Part shown: piece by piece, positions 23,263 through 35,020 of the stretch
Layout: each line of letters opens with the position of its first letter
Numbering within the stretch: position 1 is the stretch's first letter
Origin: Casuarina equisetifolia
Lineage: Eukaryota > Streptophyta > Magnoliopsida > Fagales > Casuarinaceae
Direction: 5' to 3'
DNA length: 64,000 nucleotides
Assembly (NCBI GenBank): GCA_028551475.1
Contig: CM052359.1
Span: 1,074,001-1,138,000, forward strand
Notes under the pieces: model-generated
Seen by the model: the letters and a program-made list of their open reading frames with translations, nothing else
Told to the model about the DNA's origin: nothing
Databases searched by the model: none
Position numbers and translations under genes: made by a program

Positions 23263-24431
23263 ATTGCTAATTAAACTCTTTAAATTAAGGAAAAATCATT
23301 ACATATTAGGGTATCTAAGCTACAAATTATGGAATAGGGTTAGTTGTTCATTCACAGGACTTGCACATCAAGTAGCTAGTCTTCTCATGCCCGAGTCAAA
23401 TCCTTATTTTCAACTCAAAGTAGGATTGAATTGGTCTTCCAACATTCATACCAACTTGCAAAGACGTGTGCATTAATTTAGTCCCCCTTTTCAATGGCAC
23501 AATAATAGCCTAGATTAAAAATTAAAAGATGACTTTAATTGTTCTTGAGAGAGAGATGTTAGAGAGCTCGGATTAAAAATTTTAAAAATAACTTGAATTA
23601 GTCACGAGAGAGAGGATGTTCAAGGGCTCACAATAAAAAATAGAAGTATAAGTTGAATTTGTCAGAAGAGAGATGTTGGAGATTTTAGATTACAAATTAA
23701 AATAATAACTTAAATTGGTTATAGAGAGATATAGAAAGTGTAACTTTACTCAAAAGTACAAGCTTTTCTTTATTACAAAGAATTTTTTTTAAGCAAAATT
23801 TAGATAATATAGAACTTATGTCACACCATTTTTAACACACCATTGGGTATAAGAAAATACTGTATAAAAATCTTTATCCAAAAATAAATCTATATTGCTC
23901 TTGAAAATAAATTGATATTATATGAAAATTTTAATTTTATCCATATATAGACTTAAAAATATTAAAAATAAAAATCTTACGTAAGAAATAAACAATCATT
24001 GGATAGTTTTTAAACATGAAAATTATCCTAACAATTTATGAATAAATTTTTAAATTAAATTATGTGCTTGTTTCTAATGATAATTAAAGAGTCTTTGTCC
24101 TTTATAAAATAAAATTAAATAAGACCTAGACAATTTCAAACATAGCCACTCCATTCCAAGATCCAGAGAGAGAAAAGTATTGCTTTTAAGTCAATTGGGT
24201 ACCTTCGACATATTGCAGTTGGTTTTTTCCTCGTAACTTCGGTAGCTATTGCCTTTCTGAAGAAGAAACCACCACAAAAGGACAAGTTTTTTTCTTCATA
24301 GAAAAATCAGGTGGAGGTAATTGTGGTTTGGTCTTGATAGGACGATCCACCACTTGCCTCATGAGCGAACCACTAGTGTTTTAACTTATTATTATTATTA
24401 TTATCTTTTTTTTAATACAAGTTTGTTCTTT

Positions 24432-25187
24432 GACTTTTGATTGCTAAATTTTATAACGAGAGAAAATGATTGAAAAGGTCTCAAGATTGACCAAAACAAA
24501 AAATACCCATATTCTTACATATGGAATAACCAACATATTGGTTTATTATATTCTTTATGTGTGAATAAATTCATTTTTTTTACAAGTCAATTGAAGGAAA
24601 GAAATAAATCTTATAATATAGTATTAAAATACTAATTTTGAGTAATGTATCTTATCACTAGTAGACTTTTGACTGCTAAATTCTATAACAAGAGAGAGAA
24701 AACGATTGAAAAGATCTCCAGATTGACCAAAAAAAAAATTACCCATTCTTACTTATGAAATAACCAATATATTAGTTTATTATATTCTTTATGTGTGAAT
24801 AAATTCATTTTTTTTACAAGCTGATTGAAGGAAAGAAATAAATCTTATAATATAGTATTAAAATACTAATTTCGAGTAATGTATCTTATCACTAGTAGAC
24901 TATATTATCTTATCACTAGTAAACTTTTGATTGCTAAATTTTATAACAAAAGAGAGAAAACTATTGAAAAGGTCTCTAGATTGACCAAAAAAAAAAATTA
25001 CCCATATTCTTACATATGGAATAACCAATATATTGGTTTATTATATTCTTTATGTGTGAATAAATTCATTTTTTTTACAAGTTGATTGAAGGAAAGAAAT
25101 AAATCTTATAATATAGTATTAAAATACTAATTTTAAGTAATGTATCTTAACACGAGTAGACTATATTATCTTATCACTAGTAGATTA
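24432..25187. repeat. Local triplication of a 232-258-bp unit upstream of copy B
   Basis: Units start at about 24432, 24664 and 24922 with acttttgattgctaaattt. Each contains gattgaccaaa, atattggtttattatattc, tgtgtgaataaattcattt and gtagtgat-like ends (tatcttatcactagtaga). Unit A has a single diverged copy (about 16690-16975), so the triplication happened in unit B after the gene duplication. The copies are very similar to one another. No coding content. Confidence 0.85.
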
Positions 25188-25877
25188 TATTTGTACAGGA
25201 CGTATTTCCTTTTATTGGGGACAATAGAATATATTGAAATCCAAAAATGAATTCCAAATTTTTTCTTGTGCTCCTTATATGTGGACATATTTCCTCTTCT
25301 TACCAATTAATTTTGAGAAAAAATATTAGAGGACAGTGCATATTCTAAAATTTTAAAATATTAGATAAAAAAATTTCATCACTTATAAGACTAAGAACCT
25401 ATTTTTACACTTCTAATGTGGGACAACACTTACTTTTAAAAGCATAAGTGAAAAAAAAAAAACACACATTAACATAAATTTAAAAAAAAAAACACATGAG
25501 TTACATATTGGACAAACCCAAATTTCATTTATAAATTTAATACTTTCGGGTTTTGACTTACTTTTCGATGTAACAACAAAATGAACTTAAACTTACTTTA
25601 GTGCGAATTAAAATTTGCAACATAAATCATATAAAGATATTAGTTAGTGGTATAATGGTAGCTACAAAAACGTAGGCGTGCCAGCCATGGTTGAAAAGCA
25701 TGAACACAGAAAAACACGTAAATGCTGTCAAGTAGCCATTATTCAAGTTCATGACTTTAATAATCCAAATAGCCATTATTTAAGCTCCAACGACCATTGA
25801 CATAGTTGGTGGTATCTTCCTCACTCCCGCGGCTGCCTTCCCTTCATCTTCATCTTCTTCTTCTGGGTCCTCACTAC

Positions 25878-25884
25878 ATATAAA
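25878..25884 (+). promoter_or_regulatory. TATA box of copy B
   Basis: atataaa lies 100 bp before ATG 25978. Transcription starting 25-35 bp downstream would begin at or just before the alternative ATG at 25909. This favours ATG 25978, which also opens directly into the signal peptide. Confidence 0.65.
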
Positions 25885-25977
25885 CGTTCCTCATGATTCA
25901 TTTCTTCCATGTCTAAATCGACTCGTCCAGAGAGCTTTCGCGCACTCTCCCGGCAACGATATCTCCGATTCTCAGCC

Positions 25978-28900
25978 ATGGCTGGCCCTCGTTGTCATGC
26001 TGCTTCCACACGCTACTACTCGTTGCTGCTATTCGTCGTGGCGTTAGGTTTCGGTTCCCAGAGCTGCCAAGCGGATGGGCCACGGTTCGGGTTCGATGTC
26101 CACCACCTATTCTCTGCTCCAGTCCAGGCAGCTCTAGGCCTCGAGGGGCTGCCGGAGAAAGGGAGCTTCGAGTACTACCAAGTTATGGCGCACCGAGACC
26201 ACATAATTCGCGGCCGCCACCTCGCCGCCGGCAATGACCAGTCGTCGCCGGTCACTTTCGAGAATGGAAACGACACCTATAACTACAGATCTTTGGGATA
26301 GTAAGACACTTAAGCACGTCGCTCGATTCCTTTTTCTTTTATCGGTTATTTTTTACAGTTTAGTGAACAGGGGCTCGGTGATCAGTGTTTGGTTAGTGAG
26401 AAACCGTGGGAAACGAAAAGGAGATTAGAGTTAGTCTGTTTATTCTTTTAGTTTATAATAAAAATAGCAGCTGTCCCTCTAATCTTAACCCGAAATCCAT
26501 ACTTCTTTCTCAGTGACGGATTTCAAAAGACAAAGTTAGAACTCCTAACATAATATTAGAGTCTAAGTCTATGTATAATACCTTATTACAAACTGACCTC
26601 CTCTGAAAAGGTTAAGATTTACATTTCCTCAAAAAGACCTCATTGAAAATAAGAATTGCATGAATTTATAAAGTAAATTACAGATGTTCTTTTGTCTAGT
26701 AAGTCCTTGTTAGTTGTTAGACTCATATATTTAGATTACGTGCTTTTGTTTGCCTTAAATGTAAGGATCTGTTTGGAAGGATTGTCATGCTTACGATAGA
26801 CTCGATAGCTTAGATTGTTTTTGTTTTAGTGATTCTATCTTTCAAACCTTGAACATCGTAATTCGTTATCCAAAATTCTACAGCAAAAGCGTGTCATTTT
26901 CTTGCATTTCTTTCTTGTTTGTTGCTGGAGATGGAACATGTTCTCAAAGCATATCCCCAGAAGATGAAACTGTCCCTGAAATCTAGTTAGAAATTTTCCC
27001 TCTTTTTTTCTTGTTGTCCAAACAAGGGATGAAGGTTTCATGGGGCTCTTCCCTTCATATTGCCGCTGACTATTTTCTTGCAATATTATTGGTATTTCAG
27101 CTTGCATTATGCTATTGTTAGTGTGGGAACACCAAGTTTGTCTTTTATGGTGGCGTTAGACACAGGAAGTGATTTGTTCTGGCTGCCATGCGATTGTACA
27201 AAAGGAGGATGCGTAAATGGGTTACGGTCATCAGGTGGAAAGGTAAGTTATTTGCATTTGAGTTCTATTGTTAATGGATTTATTTGAAATGATCGATCTT
27301 TGAATTGTAGTGTTTCTTAAACTTGCGGGAGAATTAACATGACTTGCGATGTTATTGTTTCTCTTCTAAAATAATATGTGGTGTGAAGCTTAAAAATTAT
27401 GATATTATTGTTGGGAGATTAACCCCAATCCATTGGCAAAAATATAAACAAATAAGAAAAAGAAAAGGAGAGATTTATATGGTTCGGGAATAATGGCCTT
27501 ATTTTCTACAGGACTAGTATAATATTTTATAGACCCTAATTGCTCCACTTCTTCAGCACTGCTCCTAGAAGAAACTAGGTTTTTTACATTTTGGTATCCA
27601 CCAGAATGGGTCCATGACCGCCATCACACCCCAAATTGCTAGATTATTTTCATGGTTTGTAATGATTAACTAAATAAGGCATTTGTTACATGCCTATAAA
27701 TTAGAGCACATAACTAGCAAATAAACAAGGATTTTGGATTCAAGGGGTTTGCTTTATTAAGAAGAAATAAGATTCTTTGTCTTCGTATCTTTCTTGGCCT
27801 TTTGACTAAGATCAAGGGTAGTATCTGTTCTTATCAATTTAATATATGATACGTGGCCCATCGGGTCACATGATTTTAATAAAATTAAGAAGGATGTGAG
27901 AGAGAATATGTCATATATTAGGAAAATAAAGCTTATAAATTATAATTAGTTTTGGTAAGAGTTTTGGAGTTTATCAAATGCAATATTTGAACCTAAATAA
28001 TAATATTATAAGCATATAATTTGTAATTTCTTTATGGTAATATACAATTCTTGATCTTTCACTAAAAAATAAAATCAAAAGATTCTTTATCTTCACCAAA
28101 GCAAAAACACAATCTTAGCACTAACCAATTTAAAGTTCAAAAATTTGTTGACAATGAAAGAGCACTGATTTGTATCCACAACCATGTCTGTCTCAAGTTA
28201 TGGCACTGGCGGGGAATAGAGTAGTCTTAGTGCAAGGCCCATCAAATGTTCTCTCATACTATCTGTTTTCATAAGCCTAGACTAAATGTGCAAGTAACAG
28301 AACTCATGTACAAGGTTTCTCAAAATTTCATACTTGTAGGTAATACAAGAAAAACCTTTACTTAAAAAGTTATAATGTTACCTATATTCCTGATTTTGGT
28401 TTTATAACTAACAGTTCTTTTGTAAAATCCTGCATTCGTTGAGAATCATTAATCTTTTTCTCAAGCAGGTACTAGAACTCAACATCTACAGCCCAAATAA
28501 TTCATCAACGAGTGGAATAGTGCCCTGCAGCAGCAGCTTATGCCCAAGTAAATGCTCTTCAGCAAGCAGCAACTGTCCTTATCGGACTGCGTATCTTAGT
28601 CCTAATACTTCATCCACTGGGATCTTGGTGGAGGATGTTTTGCACTTAATTACAGACGATGATCAACTAAAGGCTGTTGACGCTCAGATTACTTTTGGGT
28701 ACGTTATTTTTTTATTGCAACCAAAACTATGGGTTATATGTTTGGGGCCCCCTCTTTGGTCTTTAGCAATATTACAAAATTCAATGGGGTACTACTTTAA
28801 TAGCTTTTCAACTGAACATGATACTGAAGTTATACTTCTCTCTCTCTCTCTGTCTCTCTCTCTCTCTCGCTCTCTCTCTCTCTCTAAGGTAAAGTGGGAT

Positions 28901-31900
28901 TTGGAGTAAAGGATATTAAACTCAAGATTAATAATTAATTACTAGACTACTTGGATTATTAATTAATATTATAATTATAGTATAGTAATATCTATTCTTA
29001 CAAATTATTAAAATTATATATTATTTAGTTAAGCAGATAAAAAAAAACCTTTAAGAAAGATTATTTTTGGTAATTGAGTTCATAAGAATGCTGAATTTGG
29101 AGTTGGCATGGCTTTTTACCCTCAAAATAGGAATATTTATTTATAAGGATCATCAAGGAGCTGTTTCACCATGCTATGATTTGACCAATAGAACTCTTTC
29201 TAATATAAAAGAGACAACGTGAAAAGAGGTTCCATGGCAATACCTAGGTGCTTGGAGGTCAAAGTATTAGAAACCACTTAAGGCAATGGTATTACTAAAA
29301 TCTTTTATATGATCATTGACTCCTTTTTTCTCCATCATTTGTTTAAAATAGTGTATGTCCCATATGACTTAAATCTTGTCTTAGTGTCTTCTTTATGTAA
29401 AAAAATTATCTTTTCTAAGCTTTTATATCTCCTTCATTTGTTAGAAATAGTGTGTGCCTTATAATGCTTAAATTTGTTTCATATATTCTTTATGTAAAAT
29501 GATACTTCTGCTTGCAAGCTAGTTTAAGGAGGAAAATTTTATTAAATCTTTATTAATCAAGTCAACAAATTGCAATACCAATAATCAAACCATGTTGTTT
29601 GTTGTAGTTGTGGTCAAACCCAGACGGGTCACTTCTTGCGGGGTGGAGCACCAAACGGTCTATTTGGTCTAGGTTTGGAAGATATATCTGTTCCTAATAT
29701 CTTAGCAAGAAACGGCATAACTTCAAATGCTTTTTCTATGTGCTTTGGATTTGATGGCTTGGGAAGAATCACCTTTGGAAACAACGGCAGCTCAGACCAA
29801 AAGGAAACACCTTTCAATGTCAGGCAATCATAGTAAGTTTCACTTATAACATTAATGGGCTAATAATTCAGCGGTTGACTAATAGCTGCTCAGGATTTAG
29901 ACCCTAAGTTTGACACACCATACCACCACACCCCCTTTAAAATAACTGTTAATATTAATTTTTTCCTTGGAAACTTCTTGTCAGTGCAACGTATATCATC
30001 AGCATCAGTCAAATAACTGTGGGAAGAAATTCTTCCGACACGGGATTTAGTGCAATTTTTGACTCTGGAACATCATTTACAAGCCTAACCAACCCAGCTT
30101 ATGCTTTTATTGCTGAGAGTGTAAGTTCTCTAACTAGTTCCATGATAACACTCAGAGTTTCTTCTTAGACCATGTAAGTGTTGATTATTATGTTGTTGTT
30201 TTGCAGTTTGATTCCCGTGTTAAGGAGAGTCGGCATCCATCTGATTCCCAATTGCCCTTCGAATATTGTTATGACTTAAGGTCGGGTCATCCATCTCACA
30301 CAAATTGTATAATAAACACACAAAAAAAAACACAAATCAATAGTAAATATTAACATGGTTGGAACAAAATATCTTTACATTTACAAGAACAATAATTTAT
30401 TATTATTTGAACCTAGACCAATAGCTTAGTAACAAGACTATGGGTGAAAGACTCTGAAGCTCTGGGTTTAAACAATCTCACCTTTCTTTACTTATCAAAA
30501 AAATGTTTGCAATACATTGACTGTCTTTTTGTATGCAGTCCAAATCAAAGCAGTTACGTTATTCCTAAGGTGAACCTGACAATGAAAGGCGGAGACAAGC
30601 TTTATGTCAATGGTCCCACAATAGTGTTCTCTATTAAGGTTTGGCCTCACTTCTAATGACTTTAAATTCCTTATTGTGATATAAGTTATACTGAAATTTC
30701 ATGTTGTGATCTTCAGGGTGGATTAGTGTATTGCCTAGGCCTTCTCAAAAGCGAAAATATAAACCTCATAGGACGTGAGTATCTATCTATAAGTAATTTT
30801 ACTTATTTGCTAAGACATAGTAACTTTTCTCATGTTCTTTTGCAATTTTGGGGCTTGAATTATGCATTAACTCCTATCCAATGAAATCATCCAAAGCACT
30901 ATATTCTTGTTGTAGTTTTTTTTTTTTTTTGTAGAATGATAAATTATATTAATAAATTGTAAAATACAAAAGCACAAGGACATAATCTAACATTACATAT
31001 TCTTATTGTTGTTAAGAATCATTATGTAGAGATATTGTTATAGCCCTTAGATATTGTCATTATACCAAGAAAAAAAAATGTTGTTAGTGAAATATATATA
31101 TTATCGTTTAAATTATTCAACAATAGTATATATTCAACATGCATGAAAACTTGAAGAAACTATTTTTTATTTGAAGTAATGTTATATCTGGTCTCATCAT
31201 AGGAATGTGCCTCTAACTATCATGCATCATGAGCTTGGCAATACATGTCATCCCTTGCTAAACCCAACAATCTCCCGTCACATATTGGCAATAAAGCTCA
31301 AACTTCTGATTTGCTTTTACACCAATTACAAAACACTTATACGTTGCCACATCAAAAGAAATTATTGTTAGTGATATGCATATGGTATTTCTTAAATTGT
31401 CCAACACCAAAGTTCGCAGGCTTATTAGCATTGGCACCTTTCAAAAACTCGACAGATAACTCTTCGAAAGTCTCCAACGTAAAGATACAAAGCATATAAT
31501 TAGATCATCATGAAAAAAAAAAATGTTTGCATGAATAACCACAACCGGAGCTTCCACCTAGTCATTGCATCTCTGAACAAGATACTCTTAGTTAGATGGT
31601 GGTAAAAAATCCTTGGACATTCCAAGCTCCATATATCATTTAAAGCCATTATGTATCTTATACATGTTTGGGTTGGAAAATTGCCAATAACAATATGAAC
31701 TTATTCATCTTCATGCAGAAAACTTCATGACTGGTTATGAATTTGTTTTTGACCGGGAGAGAATGGTTTTGGGGTGGAAAGAGTCTAACTGTGAGTCCAA
31801 TTCAACCTTTTTCTTCTTTAAGATTACAATTTACTGTTAAATATTTTCATCTCGTGGTAAACTCTTTGTGTTTGTGTTATTTTCAGGTTATGATGATACG

Positions 31901-32083
31901 ATATTAACCTCTCCAGCAGACAGCCCATCATACAGCCCTGCTGTTTCTCCACAATCCGCCACAAACGAGAATGCAAACAAGGCTATTGCGCCCACAGCAG
32001 CACCATCCAATCCCTCACCCAAGTTGAAGTTTTTAACTTTTACACTCACAATGCTTGTTGTTTCATTATTTGCCATTCTTTGA
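25978..32083 (+). CDS. APF1: APF1-like GPI-anchored aspartic protease (intact copy B)
   Basis: Ten exons: 25978-26300, 27101-27242, 28469-28698, 29608-29832, 29985-30120, 30207-30280, 30539-30638, 30717-30774, 31719-31790, 31887-32083. They join in phase into 518 codons; the Arabidopsis family is about 510 aa. Residues 1-34 form a signal peptide (YYSLLLFVVALGFGSQSCQA). FGFDVHHLFSAPV and EYYQVMAHRD are the family propeptide. Catalytic Asp128 lies in ALDTGSDLFWLPCDC and Asp333 in AIFDSGTSFTSL. The Cys-rich nepenthesin-type insert follows the first motif (exons 2-3). QNFMTGYEFVFDRERMVLGWK is the conserved C-terminal sheet. A Ser/Pro/Ala-rich spacer then leads to a hydrophobic end (FTLTMLVVSLFAIL), as expected for a GPI-anchor signal. 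The family acts as extracellular or plasma-membrane peptidases. It is the only intact member of the three-copy array. Splice sites and function are inferred. Confidence 0.9.
27318..28385. other. About 1.07-kb insertion in intron 2 of copy B
   Basis: Intron 2 is 151 bp in copy A but 1226 bp here. The shared ends are gtaagttatt...ctttgaatt on the left and tttataactaa...tcctgcattc on the right. The extra DNA has no recognised LTR, terminal inverted repeat or coding frame, but holds a U2 snRNA-like sequence (27785-27900). Whether it is one insertion or several is unclear. Confidence 0.7.
27785..27900 (+). pseudogene. U2 snRNA-like sequence (probable snRNA pseudogene)
   Basis: The stretch resembles the first 110-115 bases of U2 snRNA: ctttcttggccttttg, actaagatcaag, the branch-point-pairing segment with GTAGTA (27818-27823), tctgttcttatcaattt, taatat-tgatacgtggcccat and a stem partner gggtcacatga. 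Differences from plant U2 as I recall it include GGCTAAG to GACTAAG and AAGTGTAG to AAGGGTAG. The Sm site is not clear and the 3' half (stem-loops III-IV) is not recognisable. I see no plant upstream sequence element (RTCCCACATCG) at the expected distance. It is therefore more likely a truncated pseudogene than a working gene. Confidence 0.8.
28836..28885. repeat. CT microsatellite in intron 3 of copy B
   Basis: About 50 bases of tc repeats with two interruptions (tgtc, tcgc). It is absent at the matching position of copy A, which has a T run there. Confidence 0.85.
30415..30512 (+). repeat. SINE-like remnant in intron 6 of copy B
   Basis: aatagcttagtaacaagac resembles a tRNA A box and ctgggtttaaacaatctc a B box. 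The tail is ctttacttatcaaaaaaa. Copy A has the homologous, more diverged stretch at about 20790-20895. Confidence 0.5.
30916..30996 (-). mobile_element. LINE 3'-tail insertion (about 81 bp) in intron 8 of copy B
   Basis: On the minus strand it reads as a LINE 3' end (gtgcttttgtattttac, then taatttatcattctac) followed by 15 A residues. This resembles the 3' end of the LINE at 14645-15004. Flanks atattcttgttgtag (30901-30915) and atattcttattgttg (30997-31011) are a near-perfect target duplication. Copy A retains the empty site at about 21450-21475. Confidence 0.72.
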
Positions 32084-33227
32084 CCAGTTGTTTTATATGT
32101 TGAGCCTTCAAATGCTTGTATAATATTCACTGAACTGCACTGCACTTCAGGTCATTATTGGCTTTTTATTCTTTTTCTTTTCAAAAAGAATAGGAAGCAA
32201 TGTTGGCTTGGTTTTACACTTCTTGTCTTCTTCTATTTTGTATTCGGGATCAATAATCCGAACATGGAATGTAAATTATTTTTCTCACTAACTTATTAGT
32301 AAAATCCATGTTTATTGAATAGTTACATTTAAAAATTCATACTTTGACAATAGGTAATACACATTCGATTTCAATACGCCCTCGCCTTGAGCATAAGAAA
32401 TCATGTCCTATTGAAACATAATTTACAGACCACAAGTTATTTGACTTGAAACAAGATTTCTATTATACCATAAAACAAGATACTTCTTTCCTTAAAACCA
32501 GTTTATAAGAAATGAGAACACTTCCACATATAAGGAATGTAATAGGCTAATATATTAAAAATATGGGACTCAACAACATAGTTGAAATGGTTAAAAATCC
32601 CTTAAATGAGATACTATGATTGATCAAAGTAGAGTTGTTGTTATTTCAGTAGCAATACAAAGCGTTGCTGCCTTGGATTTGAGTTAATGGTAAAAATAAA
32701 AAATAAAAAAATAAAATAGAAAAAAATAAAGTTAAATTTGATCTATACTTGCATAATAACTTAGATAGAGTTACTTAGAGATTCTCATTTAAATAATGCA
32801 GATTTAAGATATCTTGAGTCTCCCTTTACCTAGACTGAAAAAAAAAAAGTTGAACTCTCTCTTTCTTGTTTGACTCAAGCTCATAATTCGACAATTTGAG
32901 GTAGAAGATGACTTCAAATGCTCCCTTCCCACGATTAGACACTAAAACCATGTTTTCACCCCAAACTAGAGCCAACTCGCCAACCTAAATGCACAAAGGG
33001 TAAGAAGTTCGGAATACTTTGGAAGATGGGAACAAACAAAAGCCATATAGATCTGTGCAGAACTTCGTACTTTGGATATTATGACTACCAAATATCTTTA
33101 CAATTGACTTGATTGGAAGATTTAGATGTATCATGCACAAAAGGCATGAGCATCAAACTCAAAAACTCAGATTTTATATTTTAACTACATTGTCTTTTCC
33201 CAGTCATTGCTTTTGACAACGATTATT
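32084..33227. other. Downstream region of copy B
   Basis: No gene. The first part is the probable 3' UTR, homologous to the sequence after copy A. The segment 32690-33190 has no clear match to unit A and no coding frame. Confidence 0.5.
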
Positions 33228-33689
33228 GCTAATTAAACTCTTTAAATGAAGGGAAAATCATTACAAAGTGGGTTATAAGAGTTACAAATTGTGGAATATG
33301 GTTAGCTGTGTTTTTACAGGACTTGTCCATCAAGTGGCTAGTCTTCACATACCAGAGTCAAATCCCTTTTTTTTTTCCAAAGCAAAGTGGGATCTGAACT
33401 GGTCTTCTAATCTTCATCGACACGCATAGACGTGCGCATTAATTTAGTCCCTAGTTTCTATGGCACAACAATAGCCTAGATTTAAAATTAAGAGATGACT
33501 TGAATTGGTCTCTCGAGAGAGATGATAGAAAGATGGGATTAAAAATTAAACAAATAACTTGATCGGTCACGAGAGAGGTGGTAGGGAATTTAAATTACAA
33601 ATTAAAGAAATGAACATTTATGTGTGTCTCTTAATAATTGATTTTTGAAAGGAAAACAATTTCAAACATCTTCAATAACAAGAACTTTT

Positions 33690-33790
33690 ATTTATAATTA
33701 GGTAAAAGGAGGGTTTGGGAGTCATATAAGAACTCAAAATCTAGGTACTAAAATGTGAGTAACCAACTACTAGACTATTAATCTTTTAAT
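33690..33790 (-). repeat. SINE-like remnant before copy C exon 2
   Basis: The minus strand shows atagtctagtagttggtta (A-box-like), agattttgagttctt (B-box-like) and the tail aaaccctccttttacctaa. It lies within the remnant of intron 1. Confidence 0.4.
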
Positions 33791-34914
33791 CCTTACTTCT
33801 TAAATATCCAACAGTTTGCAGCTACATGTATTAGTTAAATGAGAAAATTTTGGATTTTTTTACTTCTGTTGTTAGATTTCTCCCATTTTTCTTGTGGATT
33901 GACCAAATAGAGAAGTTTTTTATGGGTTTTTGGTGCTACTTTGGATCCGCATCAACTTTTCTCCTGACTGCTGCCTTCTACGTTCTGTCCTTCAGTTTGC
34001 ACTACGTTAATGTTTCAGTTGGTACACCAAGTTCATCATATTTGGTGGCATTACACACAGGCACCGATTTGTCCTGGCTACCATGCGATTGTAAGAGAGG
34101 TGGCTGCCCAACTGGATTCCGGACTTCATCAGGATGGGTACCCTATTTTTTCTTGAATTTATGATCTATTTATTTACTTGGGATCTTTCAATTTTATAGC
34201 CATCCGGAATCATTCATTCTTCTAAACATCAAATTGTTCAAAATGTCTTTATTCTACCTTGTAATATAATGGACAAGCAGATTCACATTAAAAAAGAGAA
34301 CACTTATAATGTGCTTCATAGATTTAGACAATCTATCTCTTCAATAAGACATTTTAAGGAAAGGTAAACCCAACATTTTATCTAATTGTTGTCATATGCT
34401 GAAAATGTACTAGAGTTTCCACTACTTTGTTGAATCCAGTATACCATGCATCTTTGGTAAAGGCAAGTTTTGGAATGAAGGAGAAAATGTACTCAAATTC
34501 CAAAGCTTTATCTCCTGGATTTCTTGAGAATTACTCACTTAATCCTTCAATGAAGCAGGAAAAGCTTAGCATCTAAAACCCTAATAATTTATCATCAAGC
34601 AGAAGAGTTCCATGCAACGGCAGCTTGTACAGAAGCACTCAGTGCCCCTCAGCAAGTAGAGATTGTGCTTATCAAGTACTGTATCGTTCTAAAGGCACTT
34701 CATCTTCTGGTATCTTGGTGGAGCATGTTTTGCACTTGATTACAAATGATGATCAGAAAAAGGCAGTTGAGGCTCGAATAACTTTTAGGTAGGTTTATTC
34801 TTCATTGCTTTGCCACCAAAGACCTTTTGGGGGAAAATATTTGAAACTTCCTTTTCGATTTTGGGCACTAGGTGCCACCTCCCAGTTAGATGTACTTAGA
34901 AAATTATCATTTAT

Positions 34915-35020
34915 TTACTAGTAGCCTTGTGAAACCATTAACAGGTCTAAGGCCTCCTTTGCTTAAAAGGAATCAGGTTTAACACCAATTCCCGACACTC
35001 ATTTTGTCTAACAAAAGCAA
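34915..35020 (+). repeat. SINE-like remnant in intron 3 of copy C
   Basis: tagtagccttgtgaaacc (A-box-like), aatcaggtttaacaccaattcc (B-box-like) and the A-rich tail tctaacaaaagcaaaaa. Confidence 0.5.

Noticed and set aside
25909-25977. Upstream ATG adding 23 residues to the intact protease
   Set aside because: It is only 25 bp after the TATA box and would bury the signal peptide behind a basic extension; in copy A the same frame meets a stop after seven codons. ATG 25978 is preferred.
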